NCBI RefSeq assembly: GCF_014174495.1
Contig: NZ_JACJHR010000036.1
Location: forward strand, 1-64,000
Reading direction: 5' to 3'
Source: Amycolatopsis echigonensis
GTDB taxonomy: Bacteria; Actinomycetota; Actinomycetes; Mycobacteriales; Pseudonocardiaceae
DNA length: 64,000 nucleotides
The notes under the pieces were generated by a model that was given only the letters and a program-made list of their open reading frames with translations, was not told where the DNA came from and ran no database searches. Every line of letters starts with the position of its first letter. Position 1 is the stretch's first letter. Positions 1-7,827 of the stretch are shown here, piece after piece. A program made the translations under genes and the position numbers.

Positions 1-479
1 TACGGCAATGGGAACGGGATCCCCTTCGCTGAGCGTTATTCGACGCGGATTCCCCGTTCCTCTCCGGGGCGGCCCGGGAACCGGGGGGGAGACCGGTGAC
101 CCTGGTCTCCCCGCCGTTCCCGTCTTCCGAATCGGCCCGCGCGAGTCCGAAAAGCCCTGTAGGTGTCACACCAACGGGTGGTCCTGGCGAACCTCTCCGG
201 GAGTCCCGCGTCCGTCCCCCGATCGGTGGGGTGGGCGGCCCTCGGCGGGGTGGTGCGTCGGCGACGCTGTGACCAGCGGGGACGCGCCGAATCCCCTAGT
301 GCCCCTAATCGGGGGAGGGGCGAAGTCCCTAGTGGGTGCCCCGGCTAACCCGGGTGACCCCCCGATGGCGGGCATTCGGCGGCGTCCTATGTTCGGAAAA
401 GGAGCCGGCTCTGGGGCCGGCTCGTCCGTTTCTCGGACACCCCACCCCGATCCGTTGTCACCACAGGAGAATACAAACT
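1..479. other. Non-coding leader region upstream of the IniB-like gene
   Basis: No convincing gene is seen. Positions 86-112 form a 9-bp perfect stem (GGGGAGACC/GGTCTCCCC), plausibly the terminator of a gene left of the window. Two imperfect direct copies of CGAAtCCCCTAGTG-like sequence lie near 288-301 and 321-334. A perfect 8-bp hairpin (GAGCCGGC/GCCGGCTC, 402-423) sits about 57 nt before the next start and is followed by a T-rich stretch, so it could act in the leader of the IniB-like mRNA. No clear -35/-10 pair could be assigned. The leader is unusually long for this genome, where several genes look leaderless. Confidence 0.5.
402..423 (+). terminator. Leader hairpin before the IniB-like gene
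   Basis: Perfect 8-bp inverted repeat with a 6-nt loop, followed by a T-containing stretch. It may be a weak terminator or a structured 5' leader; nothing in the sequence distinguishes the two. Confidence 0.3.
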
Positions 480-1811
480 ATGGGCCCGGTGCAGACGCTG
501 CACGAATTCGCGCTGAACCTGCTGAACGACCCGCAGTCGCTGGCGGAGTACAAGGCCGACCCGCAGGGGGTGCTCAACGGCGCCGGCCTCGGCGAGCTGA
601 ACCCGTCGGACGTGCAGGACATCATGCCGCTCGTCATGGACAGCGCCCCGCTGCCGGCCGCTCCCGCCGTGCCGGGCGTCCCGGCCGTGCCGGGCGTGCC
701 CGCCGCCCCGAGCGTGCCCAAGGCCGACCTGGCCGGCGCGTTCGACAAGGCCAACTCCGCCGCCGAGCCGGTGGCGCACGAGGCGGGCGACGGCCTCGGC
801 GGCCTCCTCGGCGGCCTGCCGAACCTGAGCCCGGTCTTCGAGGGCGTCAGCAACGTCGCGGACGCGACCGGCCTGAACACCGTCACCCACGGCACCCTGG
901 GCGCGGTCTCCGGCGTGCTGGATCACGTCGCCGACGCGACCCACTCGGTCCCGGTGGTCGGCCCGATCCTCGACGCCGCCGCGATCGACACGCAGAACAC
1001 CGTGAACGCGGTGGGCGAGCACGTCTTCGACGGCAAGCTCGTCGGCTCCGCGGTCGACGCGACCACCAACCACCTCGGCGACGCGCTGACCTGGAAGGCC
1101 GTCGTGTCCGAGTCCGGGAAGCTCCCGGTCGTCGGCGGCCCGGTCAGCGGCATCGTCGAGGACGTCCGCCAGGGCGGCTCGCACCTGCTGGGCACCGTCA
1201 ACGAGGCGATCGGCTCGACGCCGGTCGGCGTCCACGACGTCCGCGCCGACCTGACCCAGGCGACCGGCGACCTGACCTCGGCCGGCGACCTGTCCGGCAC
1301 GCTGGACCACGCGACCGGCGCGCTTCCGGCCGTTCCGGGTGTCCCGGCGGTTCCGGGTGCGGGCGAGCTGCCGCACCTGCCGCAGGTCCCGGGCGTCGGC
1401 GCGCTGCCGCAGGTCCCCGGTGTCGGTTCGCTTCCGCAGGTTCCGGGTGCCGGCGAACTGCCGCAGGTGCCGGGCGTCGGCGCGCTGCCGCAGGCCCCGT
1501 CGGTCCCGGGCGTCGGCGAGCTGCCGCACGCTCCGGAGCTGCCGGCCGCCCCGAACGCGGGTTCGCTGACCCACGCGATCGAGGGCGCGACCGCGCACGC
1601 GCCGGCCGTCAACGCGGCTGCTCAGCACGTCACGAGCACCGTCCAGGACGCGGTCGAGACCGGCACCCAGCACGCGACGACCGGCGAGCTGCCGGAAGCC
1701 GCGCACGCCGCGCCGCTCAACGAGGTCCAGAACCACCTGCACGACGTGGCGGGCGGCCTCGAGTCGCACGCGAGCAACGTGCACCTGGACAGCCTGCACC
1801 TGGGTCACTGA
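480..1811 (+). CDS. IniB N-terminal-domain protein with Val-Pro-Gly repeats
   Basis: 443 residues; the ATG is preceded by AGGAG seven bases upstream. Residues 1-50 (LHEFALNLLNDPQSLAEYKA, then the NPSDVQDIMPLVMDS region) match the N-terminal domain of mycobacterial IniB, the isoniazid-induced cell-envelope-stress protein. The rest is low complexity: an AVPGVPAVPGVP stretch near residue 60, a middle part rich in Gly/Ala/Asp/Val, and roughly residues 285-365 made of imperfect 10-11-residue LPQVPGxGx repeats. There is no signal peptide or membrane helix. IniB sits with dynamin-like IniA/IniC in mycobacteria; no dynamin gene follows here, since the next gene is convergent. Function is unknown beyond a likely envelope-stress link. 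The family call rests on the N-terminus only. Confidence 0.75.
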   Translation: MGPVQTLHEFALNLLNDPQSLAEYKADPQGVLNGAGLGELNPSDVQDIMPLVMDSAPLPAAPAVPGVPAVPGVPAAPSVPKADLAGAFDKANSAAEPVAHEAGDGLGGLLGGLPNLSPVFEGVSNVADATGLNTVTHGTLGAVSGVLDHVADATHSVPVVGPILDAAAIDTQNTVNAVGEHVFDGKLVGSAVDATTNHLGDALTWKAVVSESGKLPVVGGPVSGIVEDVRQGGSHLLGTVNEAIGSTPVGVHDVRADLTQATGDLTSAGDLSGTLDHATGALPAVPGVPAVPGAGELPHLPQVPGVGALPQVPGVGSLPQVPGAGELPQVPGVGALPQAPSVPGVGELPHAPELPAAPNAGSLTHAIEGATAHAPAVNAAAQHVTSTVQDAVETGTQHATTGELPEAAHAAPLNEVQNHLHDVAGGLESHASNVHLDSLHLGH

Positions 1812-2527
1812 TCCTGGCGTAATAAGGGTTTTCCCGCTGCGGGCCCGGACCGGTCACGGTCCGGGCCCGCGGTGTTTTCCGTTCCGGGAAGCAGGGACAG
1901 CACCAGCTGGCCGTCGCGGAAGAGACCGCCGGTCGGACCACCGGGCGGCAACGTCGCGGCCCACCCCACCCCGCGGGCGCTTTCGAGCGCTGGGCGGGCC
2001 GTGTCCTCGTCCCCGCGTTCGGGATGGGTGGCGGTTTCGCCCGGATCGACGGCGTTGACGAGGATCGGCGTGTCCCGCGGCGCCGTGGCGAGCACGCCGG
2101 TCAGAGTGTTCAGCGCGTGCTTGGCGAAGGAATGCGCCGGAGCGGCTTTCAGCAGCGGCAGCACCAGTTGCGTCAACTGCCAAGGGCCGAGCACGTCAAT
2201 GTCCAATGCGGACTGGACGGCGGCCGGATCGGCGTCGAGCGCGGACAGCGCAGCGAAATCGACGATGTCGCTGGCGTTGTTGATCAGCACGTCGAGGCGA
2301 CCGAAGGTTTGGGCCGCATAGTCGGCGGCGGCGGTCATGGTGGAGTGATCGGTGAGGTCGAGCCGTAACGCGGTGGCGTTCGGGAGTTGTGCGGCAAGGG
2401 ATTCCGCGCGGGCTAGGTCCCGGGCGGTGAGGATTACGTGATAGTCCAGTTCGGACAGGAGCCGGGCGGCGGCGAAGCCGAGTCCGACGGCGCGGCTCGT
2501 CCCGGTGAGCAGAGCGGTCTTCGGCAC
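1805..2527 (-). CDS. SDR-family oxidoreductase lacking the catalytic loop
   Basis: 240 residues. The N-terminus has the SDR nucleotide-binding pattern (TGTSRAVGLGFA at 8-19, an LDLTD segment and NNAS at 86-89). The stretch that should hold the catalytic Ser and the YxxxK pair is missing about 25-30 residues. The sequence jumps from LPLLKAAPA straight to HSFAKHALNTLTG, so Tyr is replaced by His and the Ser strand is absent. The C-terminus (GPTGGLFRDGQ) is where family members normally end, but the frame continues about 20 residues through the bidirectional terminator and overlaps the convergent gene by 7 bp. It is probably catalytically dead or a decaying gene. It lies 13 bp downstream of the MFS gene and may share its transcript. 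Confidence 0.7.
   Translation of the reverse strand: MPKTALLTGTSRAVGLGFAAARLLSELDYHVILTARDLARAESLAAQLPNATALRLDLTDHSTMTAAADYAAQTFGRLDVLINNASDIVDFAALSALDADPAAVQSALDIDVLGPWQLTQLVLPLLKAAPAHSFAKHALNTLTGVLATAPRDTPILVNAVDPGETATHPERGDEDTARPALESARGVGWAATLPPGGPTGGLFRDGQLVLSLLPGTENTAGPDRDRSGPAAGKPLLRQDQ
1839..1870. terminator. Bidirectional terminator, 14-bp perfect stem
   Basis: Left arm 1839-1852 and right arm 1857-1870 are exactly complementary around a 4-nt loop, with a T-rich tail on the plus strand (ggtgtttt). It ends the IniB-like transcript. On the minus strand it lies inside the last codons of the convergent SDR gene, whose reading frame runs through it. Confidence 0.85.
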
Positions 2528-2540
2528 TGGGGGCCTCGTC

Positions 2541-3971
2541 TCAGTGGGCGGAATGTTTCGGGAGGAACCCGACGAGGGATAGCGCCACGAGGCAGAGACC
2601 GGCGCAGAGACCGAAAACCAGTTCGGCGGCGGGAATCCAGGACGGTGCGGCCGCGGGGCCGACCCGGGCGAAAAACACCGTGCCGAGCGCGGCGACCCCG
2701 ATGGCTCCGGCGAATTGCTGGGCGGCGTTGAGCATTCCGGAACCGCTGCCGGCTTCTTCGGGTGTCGCGTCGCCGAGGACGAAATCGAAAAGCGGAATGA
2801 ACAACAGTCCGGAACCGGCGCCGGTGACGAAGAGGGCGGGAGCCATCTGCCAGACGGTGATGGCGGTGCCCCAGTGCGCGATCGACCACCACAGGGCGAG
2901 CAGGCCGGCGACGGCGATGGCCAGTCCTAAGCGGAGGGAAGCGCGGCCGAGTCGCGCGGCGAGCACCGCACCGGACAGCAGGGTCGCGAGAGCGGTGCCA
3001 GCGGCCCAGGGGAGCAGCGCGAAGCCGGACTGCAGCGGCGTCCAGCCGAGACCGGACTGCAGGAGCAGGTTCACGACGAGCACGAATCCGCTGAGCGAGG
3101 CGTAAAACCCGCCGGTGATCAGCAGCCCGAACACGAAGCCGCGCTGGGAAAACAGCGACGGCGCGATCACCGGGTGGCTGCTGCGGCGTTCGGACCTCGC
3201 GAACAAACCGAAGGCGACCACGCCAGCGGCCATCGACACGTACGTCCACACCGGCCAGCCGAGTTCGCGTCCTTGGATGAGCGGCACGATGAGCAGCACT
3301 GACGCCGCGGTCAGCAGGCCGACACCGCGCAGGTCGAGGCGGGCATCGCGGTCTTCGCCGCTGTGCCGCGGCAGCACCCGCAGGCCGAGCAGTCCGGCGA
3401 GAAGGCCGAACGGGACGTTGATCAGGAAAATCGAGCGCCATTCGCTGCCGAACAGGTTCAGGTGCAGCAGCCAGCCGGCGAGGATCGGTCCGGCGACCGT
3501 GGCCAGGCCCATGATCGGACCGAACGGCATCAGGGCCTTGCGCAGCTGGTCGGGCGGGAACACGACCTTCACCAGCGCGATGCCCTGCGGGATCATCACC
3601 GCGCCGAACAGGCCCTGGAACACGCGGGCGCCGATCAGGAACCCGGGGCCGGGCGCGAGCCCGCAGGCCAGCGACGAGACGGTGAAGCCGGTCATGCCGA
3701 GCAGGAACAGCCTGCGCCTGCCGAGCAGGTCGCCGAGCCGGCCGGACGTCACGAGGCCGAGCGCGAACGCCGCGGTGTAGGCCGACAGCACCCACTGCAG
3801 GGTGATCGGCCCGCCGCCGAGGTCCGCGCGGATCGAAGGGCCGGCGAGGGCGGCGACGCTGGTGTCGATCAGGTCCATCAGGTCGGCGATGACGACGACC
3901 GCCAGCACGAGCGATGCCTGGACCAGCGGAAGCGGTTCGGCACGCGGAGACGAACTAAGTTCAGTAGTCAC
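2541..3971 (-). CDS. MFS drug efflux transporter, DHA2 (EmrB/QacA) type
   Basis: 476 residues, start GTG. About 14 hydrophobic segments, with the MFS motif A (GRLGDLLGRRRLF) between helices 2 and 3, an early Asp pair in helix 1 (ADLMDLIDTSVAALAGPS) and a GPILAGWLL motif C-like segment in helix 5, all typical of proton-coupled multidrug exporters. It is transcribed divergently from a TetR regulator across a 50-bp gap packed with three operator copies, so repression relieved by a drug ligand is likely. One operator copy falls inside codons 4-7 of this gene. The substrate cannot be inferred. Confidence 0.88.
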   Translation of the reverse strand: MTTELSSSPRAEPLPLVQASLVLAVVVIADLMDLIDTSVAALAGPSIRADLGGGPITLQWVLSAYTAAFALGLVTSGRLGDLLGRRRLFLLGMTGFTVSSLACGLAPGPGFLIGARVFQGLFGAVMIPQGIALVKVVFPPDQLRKALMPFGPIMGLATVAGPILAGWLLHLNLFGSEWRSIFLINVPFGLLAGLLGLRVLPRHSGEDRDARLDLRGVGLLTAASVLLIVPLIQGRELGWPVWTYVSMAAGVVAFGLFARSERRSSHPVIAPSLFSQRGFVFGLLITGGFYASLSGFVLVVNLLLQSGLGWTPLQSGFALLPWAAGTALATLLSGAVLAARLGRASLRLGLAIAVAGLLALWWSIAHWGTAITVWQMAPALFVTGAGSGLLFIPLFDFVLGDATPEEAGSGSGMLNAAQQFAGAIGVAALGTVFFARVGPAAAPSWIPAAELVFGLCAGLCLVALSLVGFLPKHSAH

Positions 3972-4001
3972 GAACTAAGTTCTAAATGACGAACTAAGTT
4001 C
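3951..4001. promoter_or_regulatory. Three-copy TetR operator (CGAACTAAGTTC)
   Basis: Identical 12-mers occur at 3951-3962, 3971-3982 and 3990-4001, spaced 20 and 19 bp, so they sit on nearly the same face of the helix. Each is a 5-bp inverted repeat around one base (GAACT-A-AGTTC). The first copy is inside the MFS coding start, the second touches its start codon, and the third lies just upstream of the tetR -10 element. This places the whole divergent region under control of one repressor. Confidence 0.85.
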
Positions 4002-4010
4002 GTGTCAAGC

Positions 4011-4016
4011 TATAGT
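4011..4016 (+). promoter_or_regulatory. tetR -10 element (TATAGT), probably leaderless transcript
   Basis: TATAGT ends 7 bases before the ATG at 4024 and there is no Shine-Dalgarno sequence, so transcription probably begins at the A of the start codon. A loose -35 (ATGACG, 3986-3991) with a 19-bp spacer straddles the third operator copy. Confidence 0.5.
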
Positions 4017-4023
4017 GACGGGC

Positions 4024-4746
4024 ATGCCCGCTGCCCCCCGAGAGCGCCGCGCCGCCCGGCACGCGTCCGCCCGCGCCGAGGCCGCGCCGAAACCGCGGAA
4101 AGAACCCATCACGGTCGAGCGGATCACCGAGGCCGCGCTGCAGGTCGTCGCCACCGAGGGCTACGACGCGCTGACCGTCCGCCGGGTCACCGCCGTGCTC
4201 GGCACCGGGCCGTCGTCGCTGTACGCGCACATCGTCAACAAAGAGGACCTCGACGATCTGCTCATCGGCAGGCTCTGCGCGCAGATCGAACTGCCCGAAC
4301 CGGACCCGGCGACGTGGCGGCAGCAGGTCCTGGACGTCTACGGGCAGATCCGCGATCTGTACCTGAAGTACCCAGGGGTGTCGCGCGCCGCGCTCGCGAT
4401 GGTTCCGACGCACCTGGAAACACTTCGGGTCAGCGAAGGAATCCTGGCGATCCTGCTGGCCGGAGGCATCGAACCGCAGACCGCCGCGTGGGCGCTGGAC
4501 TCGCTCACGCTCTACGTCACCGCGTACGCCTGGGAACGGTCGCTCGTCCAGCAGCGCCAGCAGCACGGCGGCGAGTGGGTGCTGAGCCGGGAGGACCTGA
4601 TCGATCGGTTCAGCGGACTGCCGGAGGAGAAGTTCCCCCGCACCCGCCAGTACGCGGCGGAGCTGACGTCCGGCACCGGGCATGACCGGTTTGTCTTCAC
4701 GGTCAATCTGATCACGCAGAACCTGGCTGGCGGGATTTCCGGATAA
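4024..4746 (+). CDS. TetR-family repressor of the adjacent MFS pump
   Basis: 240 residues from the ATG at 4024, preferred over an in-frame GTG at 4015 because the -10 element overlaps that GTG. The basic N-terminus is followed by the HTH (ERITEAALQVVATEGYDALTV, then GTGPSSLYAHIVNKEDL, roughly residues 30-75). The C-terminal half resembles the TetR_C ligand-binding domain and ends in the usual FVFTVNLI helix. Divergent orientation and the shared triple operator point to autoregulation and control of the MFS exporter at 2541-3971. A 31-bp gap separates its stop from the convergent sigma gene. Confidence 0.88.
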   Translation: MPAAPRERRAARHASARAEAAPKPRKEPITVERITEAALQVVATEGYDALTVRRVTAVLGTGPSSLYAHIVNKEDLDDLLIGRLCAQIELPEPDPATWRQQVLDVYGQIRDLYLKYPGVSRAALAMVPTHLETLRVSEGILAILLAGGIEPQTAAWALDSLTLYVTAYAWERSLVQQRQQHGGEWVLSREDLIDRFSGLPEEKFPRTRQYAAELTSGTGHDRFVFTVNLITQNLAGGISG

Positions 4747-4777
4747 CGGACGTCTGGGCGCGGGACCGCGGATCTGG

Positions 4778-5575
4778 CTAGCGGGGCTTCGGGATCGCCG
4801 GGTCGCAGCAGCCGGTCATCCGGGGCAGTTCGCGGTTGACCTCGGCCAGTTCGGCGGCGACCGCGTGGCACGGTTCGCACGCGGCGAGGTGTCCGGCGAG
4901 GACTCCGGCCCGACGTGCGGGCAGGGTGCCGCGCAGCCACGCGCCCATCCGGCGGCGGACTTCTTGGCACTGCGGCAGTTTCGCGTCCGGCACCTGGACT
5001 TGCAGGTACGCCTGCCGGAGTCCTTCGCGGGCGCGGCGGGCGAGCACCGCGACGCCGTTCGGGGAAACGCCGAGCAGCGGCGCGAGTTCCGCCGGCGTGT
5101 TGCCTTCGGCGGACATGCGCCACAACACTGTGCGCCAGCGTCCGGGCAGGGTCCGGTAGGCCGACCACACGAGCCGGTCTTCTGAGCGCATGACAGCGAG
5201 TTCGTCAGCCCCGCCGTCGAGAGTCACGGGTTCCGGCACTGTCGCATAGAGATCGATCCGGTTTTCGTGGCGGCTCCAGCGTGCGAAGAGATTTCGCATT
5301 GTGGCCACGAGATACGCCGGAGCGTTGGACTCCGGGCCGCCGCCGGCCGCGACGGTGCTGAGCACGCGCGCGAAGGCTTCGGCGACCAGGTCGTCGCGTT
5401 CGGCTTGCTGGCGCACCAAACCGGCGGCGACGCGGCGCATCAGCGCGACGTGCCGCCGGAACAATTCCCCGCCGGCCTGGCAATCTCCGGCGCGTACCGC
5501 GGCGAGGAGCTCGGCGTCGGTGCGCTCGTCCTCGTCCGCCTCGGCGACCAGCGTGCTGCCCAGTGTCGCGTCCAC
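4778..5575 (-). CDS. Sigma-70-family (ECF) sigma factor with fused zinc-finger domain
   Basis: 265 residues from GTG 5575, chosen because GGGAGG lies 6 nt upstream; a GTG at 5602 lacks good spacing. Region 2 covers about residues 15-85 (ELLAAVRAGDCQAGGELFRRH through LVAEAFARVL) and region 4 about 120-185 (LPGRWRTVLWRMSAEGNTPAEL, then LLGVSPNGVAVLARRAREGL). The C-terminus carries a ZAS/zf-HC2-type module, with HLAACEPC giving the H-x3-C-x2-C zinc site, which normally belongs to a separate anti-sigma factor. The sigma factor is therefore probably self-inhibited or redox/zinc-gated in cis. No separate anti-sigma gene is adjacent. Target promoters are unknown. Confidence 0.82.
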   Translation of the reverse strand: MDATLGSTLVAEADEDERTDAELLAAVRAGDCQAGGELFRRHVALMRRVAAGLVRQQAERDDLVAEAFARVLSTVAAGGGPESNAPAYLVATMRNLFARWSRHENRIDLYATVPEPVTLDGGADELAVMRSEDRLVWSAYRTLPGRWRTVLWRMSAEGNTPAELAPLLGVSPNGVAVLARRAREGLRQAYLQVQVPDAKLPQCQEVRRRMGAWLRGTLPARRAGVLAGHLAACEPCHAVAAELAEVNRELPRMTGCCDPAIPKPR

Positions 5576-5787
5576 CGTGCACCTCCCACCGGACCGGCCC
5601 ACACCTCGTCACGCGGGACTACTGAAAGTAACTGGTACAGCAGTGTACTCCATATGGCGCCGAGGATCGGACAGTCGGTCGCGCGAGTCCGCGCCGGTTG
5701 TCCCGATCAGCCGAACGGGGAAGTCTTGGCTGCTCAAGGACATCGCGTTCGGCCGCCGACTGTCCGAAGTGGACTATTGACGGCCGG

Positions 5788-6097
5788 TCAGGAGAACTTT
5801 CCGGCCAATTCGGTGAAATAGGGCGTCATCGAGGGGTGGCAATCGGCGAAGTCCGGCCTCGGCGTGCCGTCGAAGGCGGCGGTGAGCAGGTCGAGGCAGT
5901 ACTCCCAGCCAGGTTCGGCGTCCGGGATCTTGTCCGCGGAGTCCAGGTGGTGCACCAGCTGGAGTTCCGTTGCCGCGCCCCGGGATTCCAGCCGTGGTTC
6001 CCCGCCCGTCGTCGATCGGCGCGCGGAAGGTGCGAGGCAGGACCAGGGCGACGCTGTCGGCGAGACGGTGCGCGCTCGCACTGGGCACGGGTTTCAT
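5788..6097 (-). pseudogene. Broken SRPBCC (AHSA1-like) gene downstream of arsR
   Basis: The reading frame starts with ATG overlapping the arsR stop (ATGA). It gives about 30 residues typical of an SRPBCC protein (SVALVLPRTFRAPIDD), then continues sensibly only in another frame (GATELQLVHHLDSADK..EYCLDLLTAAFDG..YFTELAGKF). Roughly 60-65 central codons are missing and the two halves are out of frame. ArsR plus AHSA1-like SRPBCC pairs are common in actinobacteria, so this is the partner of the intact arsR, disabled by an internal deletion and frameshift. A sequencing error alone would not explain the missing segment. Confidence 0.72.
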
Positions 6098-6402
6098 GCG
6101 GTGTGGACCTCGGTCTCGAGCGCGTCGAGCCGCTGCGGCCAGGCCGGCGGGGCGAGAAGCTGGGTGAGCCAGGCGGTAAGTCCGGCGAAACCTTGCGGGT
6201 CGAGCGCGTAAAACCGTTGCCTGCCTACGACTTCGTCGCGCACCAGCCCGCTTTCCCGCAGCACGCGCAAGTGTCGCGACACCGCGGGTCGGCTGATGGC
6301 GAAGCGCGCGGCGATCTCTCCGGCGGACAGCCGCTGCTGTCGCAGGAACGTCAGGATGTCCCGCCGCACTGGGTCGGCGATCGCGCTGGCGACCAGATCC
6401 AC
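6094..6402 (-). CDS. ArsR/SmtB-family transcriptional regulator
   Basis: 102 residues. The winged HTH fills most of the protein: PVRRDILTFLRQQRLSAGEI, FAISRPAVSRHLRVLRESGLV, then the beta-wing VVGRQRFYALDP. There is no Cys metal-site pattern, so it belongs to the non-metal ArsR group usually paired with an SRPBCC partner. The partner gene overlaps its stop but is broken. It may regulate itself and the now-defective downstream gene; its remaining targets are unknown. Confidence 0.85.
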   Translation of the reverse strand: MDLVASAIADPVRRDILTFLRQQRLSAGEIAARFAISRPAVSRHLRVLRESGLVRDEVVGRQRFYALDPQGFAGLTAWLTQLLAPPAWPQRLDALETEVHTA

Positions 6403-6443
6403 GACGGAAGCGTAACCCAGCGGTTACGCGTTCGGCCGCCTGC

Positions 6444-6806
6444 TCAGGGCCAGGTCGACGCGCCGCCGCGGCGTTTGCGGACTTCTTTCCCGGCGCCGGG
6501 CGGGAAACCGTGTTTGGCTAGCCGGACCTCGGCGAGTTCGTCGGCGCTCGTGACGGTGAGGAACAGGCTCAGCAGCAGGCTGATCAGCAGCGCAGCAATG
6601 ATCATCCCGGCGGGCATCGGCGTGACCAGGGTGAGAACGACGTAGCCCGCGATCAGCCAGGGCAGCGCCTCGATGAAGATCCGGAACGCGAAGCGCAGCA
6701 CCCAGGTTTTCGCGGTCGCGTCGTACAGCACCCACTCCCGGTACTCCTCGGGGAGTACTCCGCCGTACACGTAGTGCAGCCAGCGCACCGGGCCGGGTCG
6801 CTTCAT
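6444..6806 (-). CDS. DUF5313 membrane protein
   Basis: 120 residues. The N-terminus RPGPVRWLHYVYGGVLPEEYREWVLYD is the hallmark of the DUF5313 family found in mycobacteria and other actinomycetes. Two hydrophobic segments follow (about residues 42-60 ALPWLIAGYVVLTLVTP and 65-85 GMIIAALLISLLLSLFL), then a basic C-terminal tail (KEVRKRRGG). Function is not known. It lies 20 bp downstream of the SigJ-type gene on the same strand and could be co-transcribed. Confidence 0.8.
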   Translation of the reverse strand: MKRPGPVRWLHYVYGGVLPEEYREWVLYDATAKTWVLRFAFRIFIEALPWLIAGYVVLTLVTPMPAGMIIAALLISLLLSLFLTVTSADELAEVRLAKHGFPPGAGKEVRKRRGGASTWP

Positions 6807-6826
6807 CCCCGTCGGGTACCCCGGGT

Positions 6827-7693
6827 TCAGGCCGCGTACGCCCCGAGCTTGGCCGGGTTCATCTGCCAGAACACGCGGTGGACGCCCTCGGCCGACGCCG
6901 AGACGGTCAGCACCGCGGTCACCGTTCCGCCGTGGCTGACCACCGCCGCGGGCTGGCCGTTGACGTCGCTCCAGCGCACCTCGGCATCGGTCCAGAACCG
7001 GTCGGCGAACGCGCGGAGGTACTTCGCCACCGTGACCGCGCCGACCACCGGAATCCGCGTCGCGCGGACCGCGCCGCCGCCGTCGGAGTAGCTGACGACG
7101 TCCTCGGCGAGCAGTTTCTCCAGCGTCGCCAGGTCGCCGGAGCGCGCGGCGTCCACGAACGCGGTGAGCAGCCGCCGCTGTTCCGCCGGTTCGACGGGCG
7201 TCCGGCGTTCCGCGGCGAGGTGCTTGCGCGCACGGCTGACCAGCTGGCGCGCGTTCACCTCGGTGGTCTGCACGATGTCGGCGATCTGCTGGTACGGATA
7301 GTCGAACGCCTCGCGCAGCACGTACGCCGCCCGTTCCGTCGCCGGCAGTTTTTCCAGCAGGAACAGCACGGCCACCTCGAGGGCGGCGGCTCGCTCGGCG
7401 CCGAGTTGCGGGTCGGCGGAGGTGTCGACGGGTTCGGGCAGCCAGGGGCCGACGTAGGTTTCGTGCCGGACGCGCGCGGTCTGGCTCGCGGTGATGGCCA
7501 GCCGCGTCGTGGTGGTCGCGAGGAACGCGCCGGGGTTGCGGACGGCCGAACGGTCGCAGGTCTGCCAGCGCAGCCAGACGTCCTGCAGGAGGTCTTCAGC
7601 GTCGGCGACGCTGCCGAGCATCCGGTACGCGATCCCGAACAACCGCGGCCGGACCTGCGCGAACACCGAGGCGGCCTCGGCCATTTCCTCCAT
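6827..7693 (-). CDS. sigJ: ECF41-type sigma factor (SigJ-like) with SnoaL domain
   Basis: 288 residues. Sigma region 2 covers about 8-75 (PRLFGIAYRMLGSVADAEDLLQDVWLRW), region 4 about 105-160 (EKLPATERAAYVLREAFDYPYQQIADI) and a C-terminal SnoaL/NTF2-like domain about 170-285. The two ECF41 signature motifs are present: DGGG (SYSDGGGAV) in the C-terminal domain and NPxKL (QMNPAKLG) at the end. In this family the C-terminal domain regulates the sigma factor in cis, without an anti-sigma factor. The divergent NAD-epimerase-like gene is the usual ECF41 partner. The start could also be the ATG at 7684. Confidence 0.9.
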   Translation of the reverse strand: MEEMAEAASVFAQVRPRLFGIAYRMLGSVADAEDLLQDVWLRWQTCDRSAVRNPGAFLATTTTRLAITASQTARVRHETYVGPWLPEPVDTSADPQLGAERAAALEVAVLFLLEKLPATERAAYVLREAFDYPYQQIADIVQTTEVNARQLVSRARKHLAAERRTPVEPAEQRRLLTAFVDAARSGDLATLEKLLAEDVVSYSDGGGAVRATRIPVVGAVTVAKYLRAFADRFWTDAEVRWSDVNGQPAAVVSHGGTVTAVLTVSASAEGVHRVFWQMNPAKLGAYAA

Positions 7694-7748
7694 CAGCGGG
7701 CGGATTCCTTCCTCCTCCGGCGGGTATCGCGAGCTTAGCGGGCCGGGG

Positions 7749-7775
7749 TGTCACAAACCGGCGCGCTGTCCGGTC
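7749..7775 (+). promoter_or_regulatory. Candidate ECF41 promoter for the epimerase-like gene
   Basis: TGTCACA (7749-7755) is followed 15 bp later by CGGTC (7771-7775). This resembles the TGTCACA/CGTC promoter described for ECF41 sigma factors. It points toward the gene at 7828, in the gap divergent from sigJ. The downstream element is one base off the consensus. Confidence 0.55.
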
Positions 7776-7827
7776 CTGACTGGCGACGCTCGCGGCGGCC
7801 GCCGCGGCGGGAACGGAGGGAACGAGC

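Noticed and set aside
8-1822. 604-codon plus-strand frame across the leader and IniB-like gene
   Set aside because: Out of frame with the IniB domain and Arg/Pro-rich; the 480 start has a ribosome site and a recognisable product.
5576-5787. Short plus-strand frame ending SWLLKDIAFGRRLSEVDY near 5780
   Set aside because: Frame is mostly antisense to the sigma factor gene and the tail alone matches no family I know.
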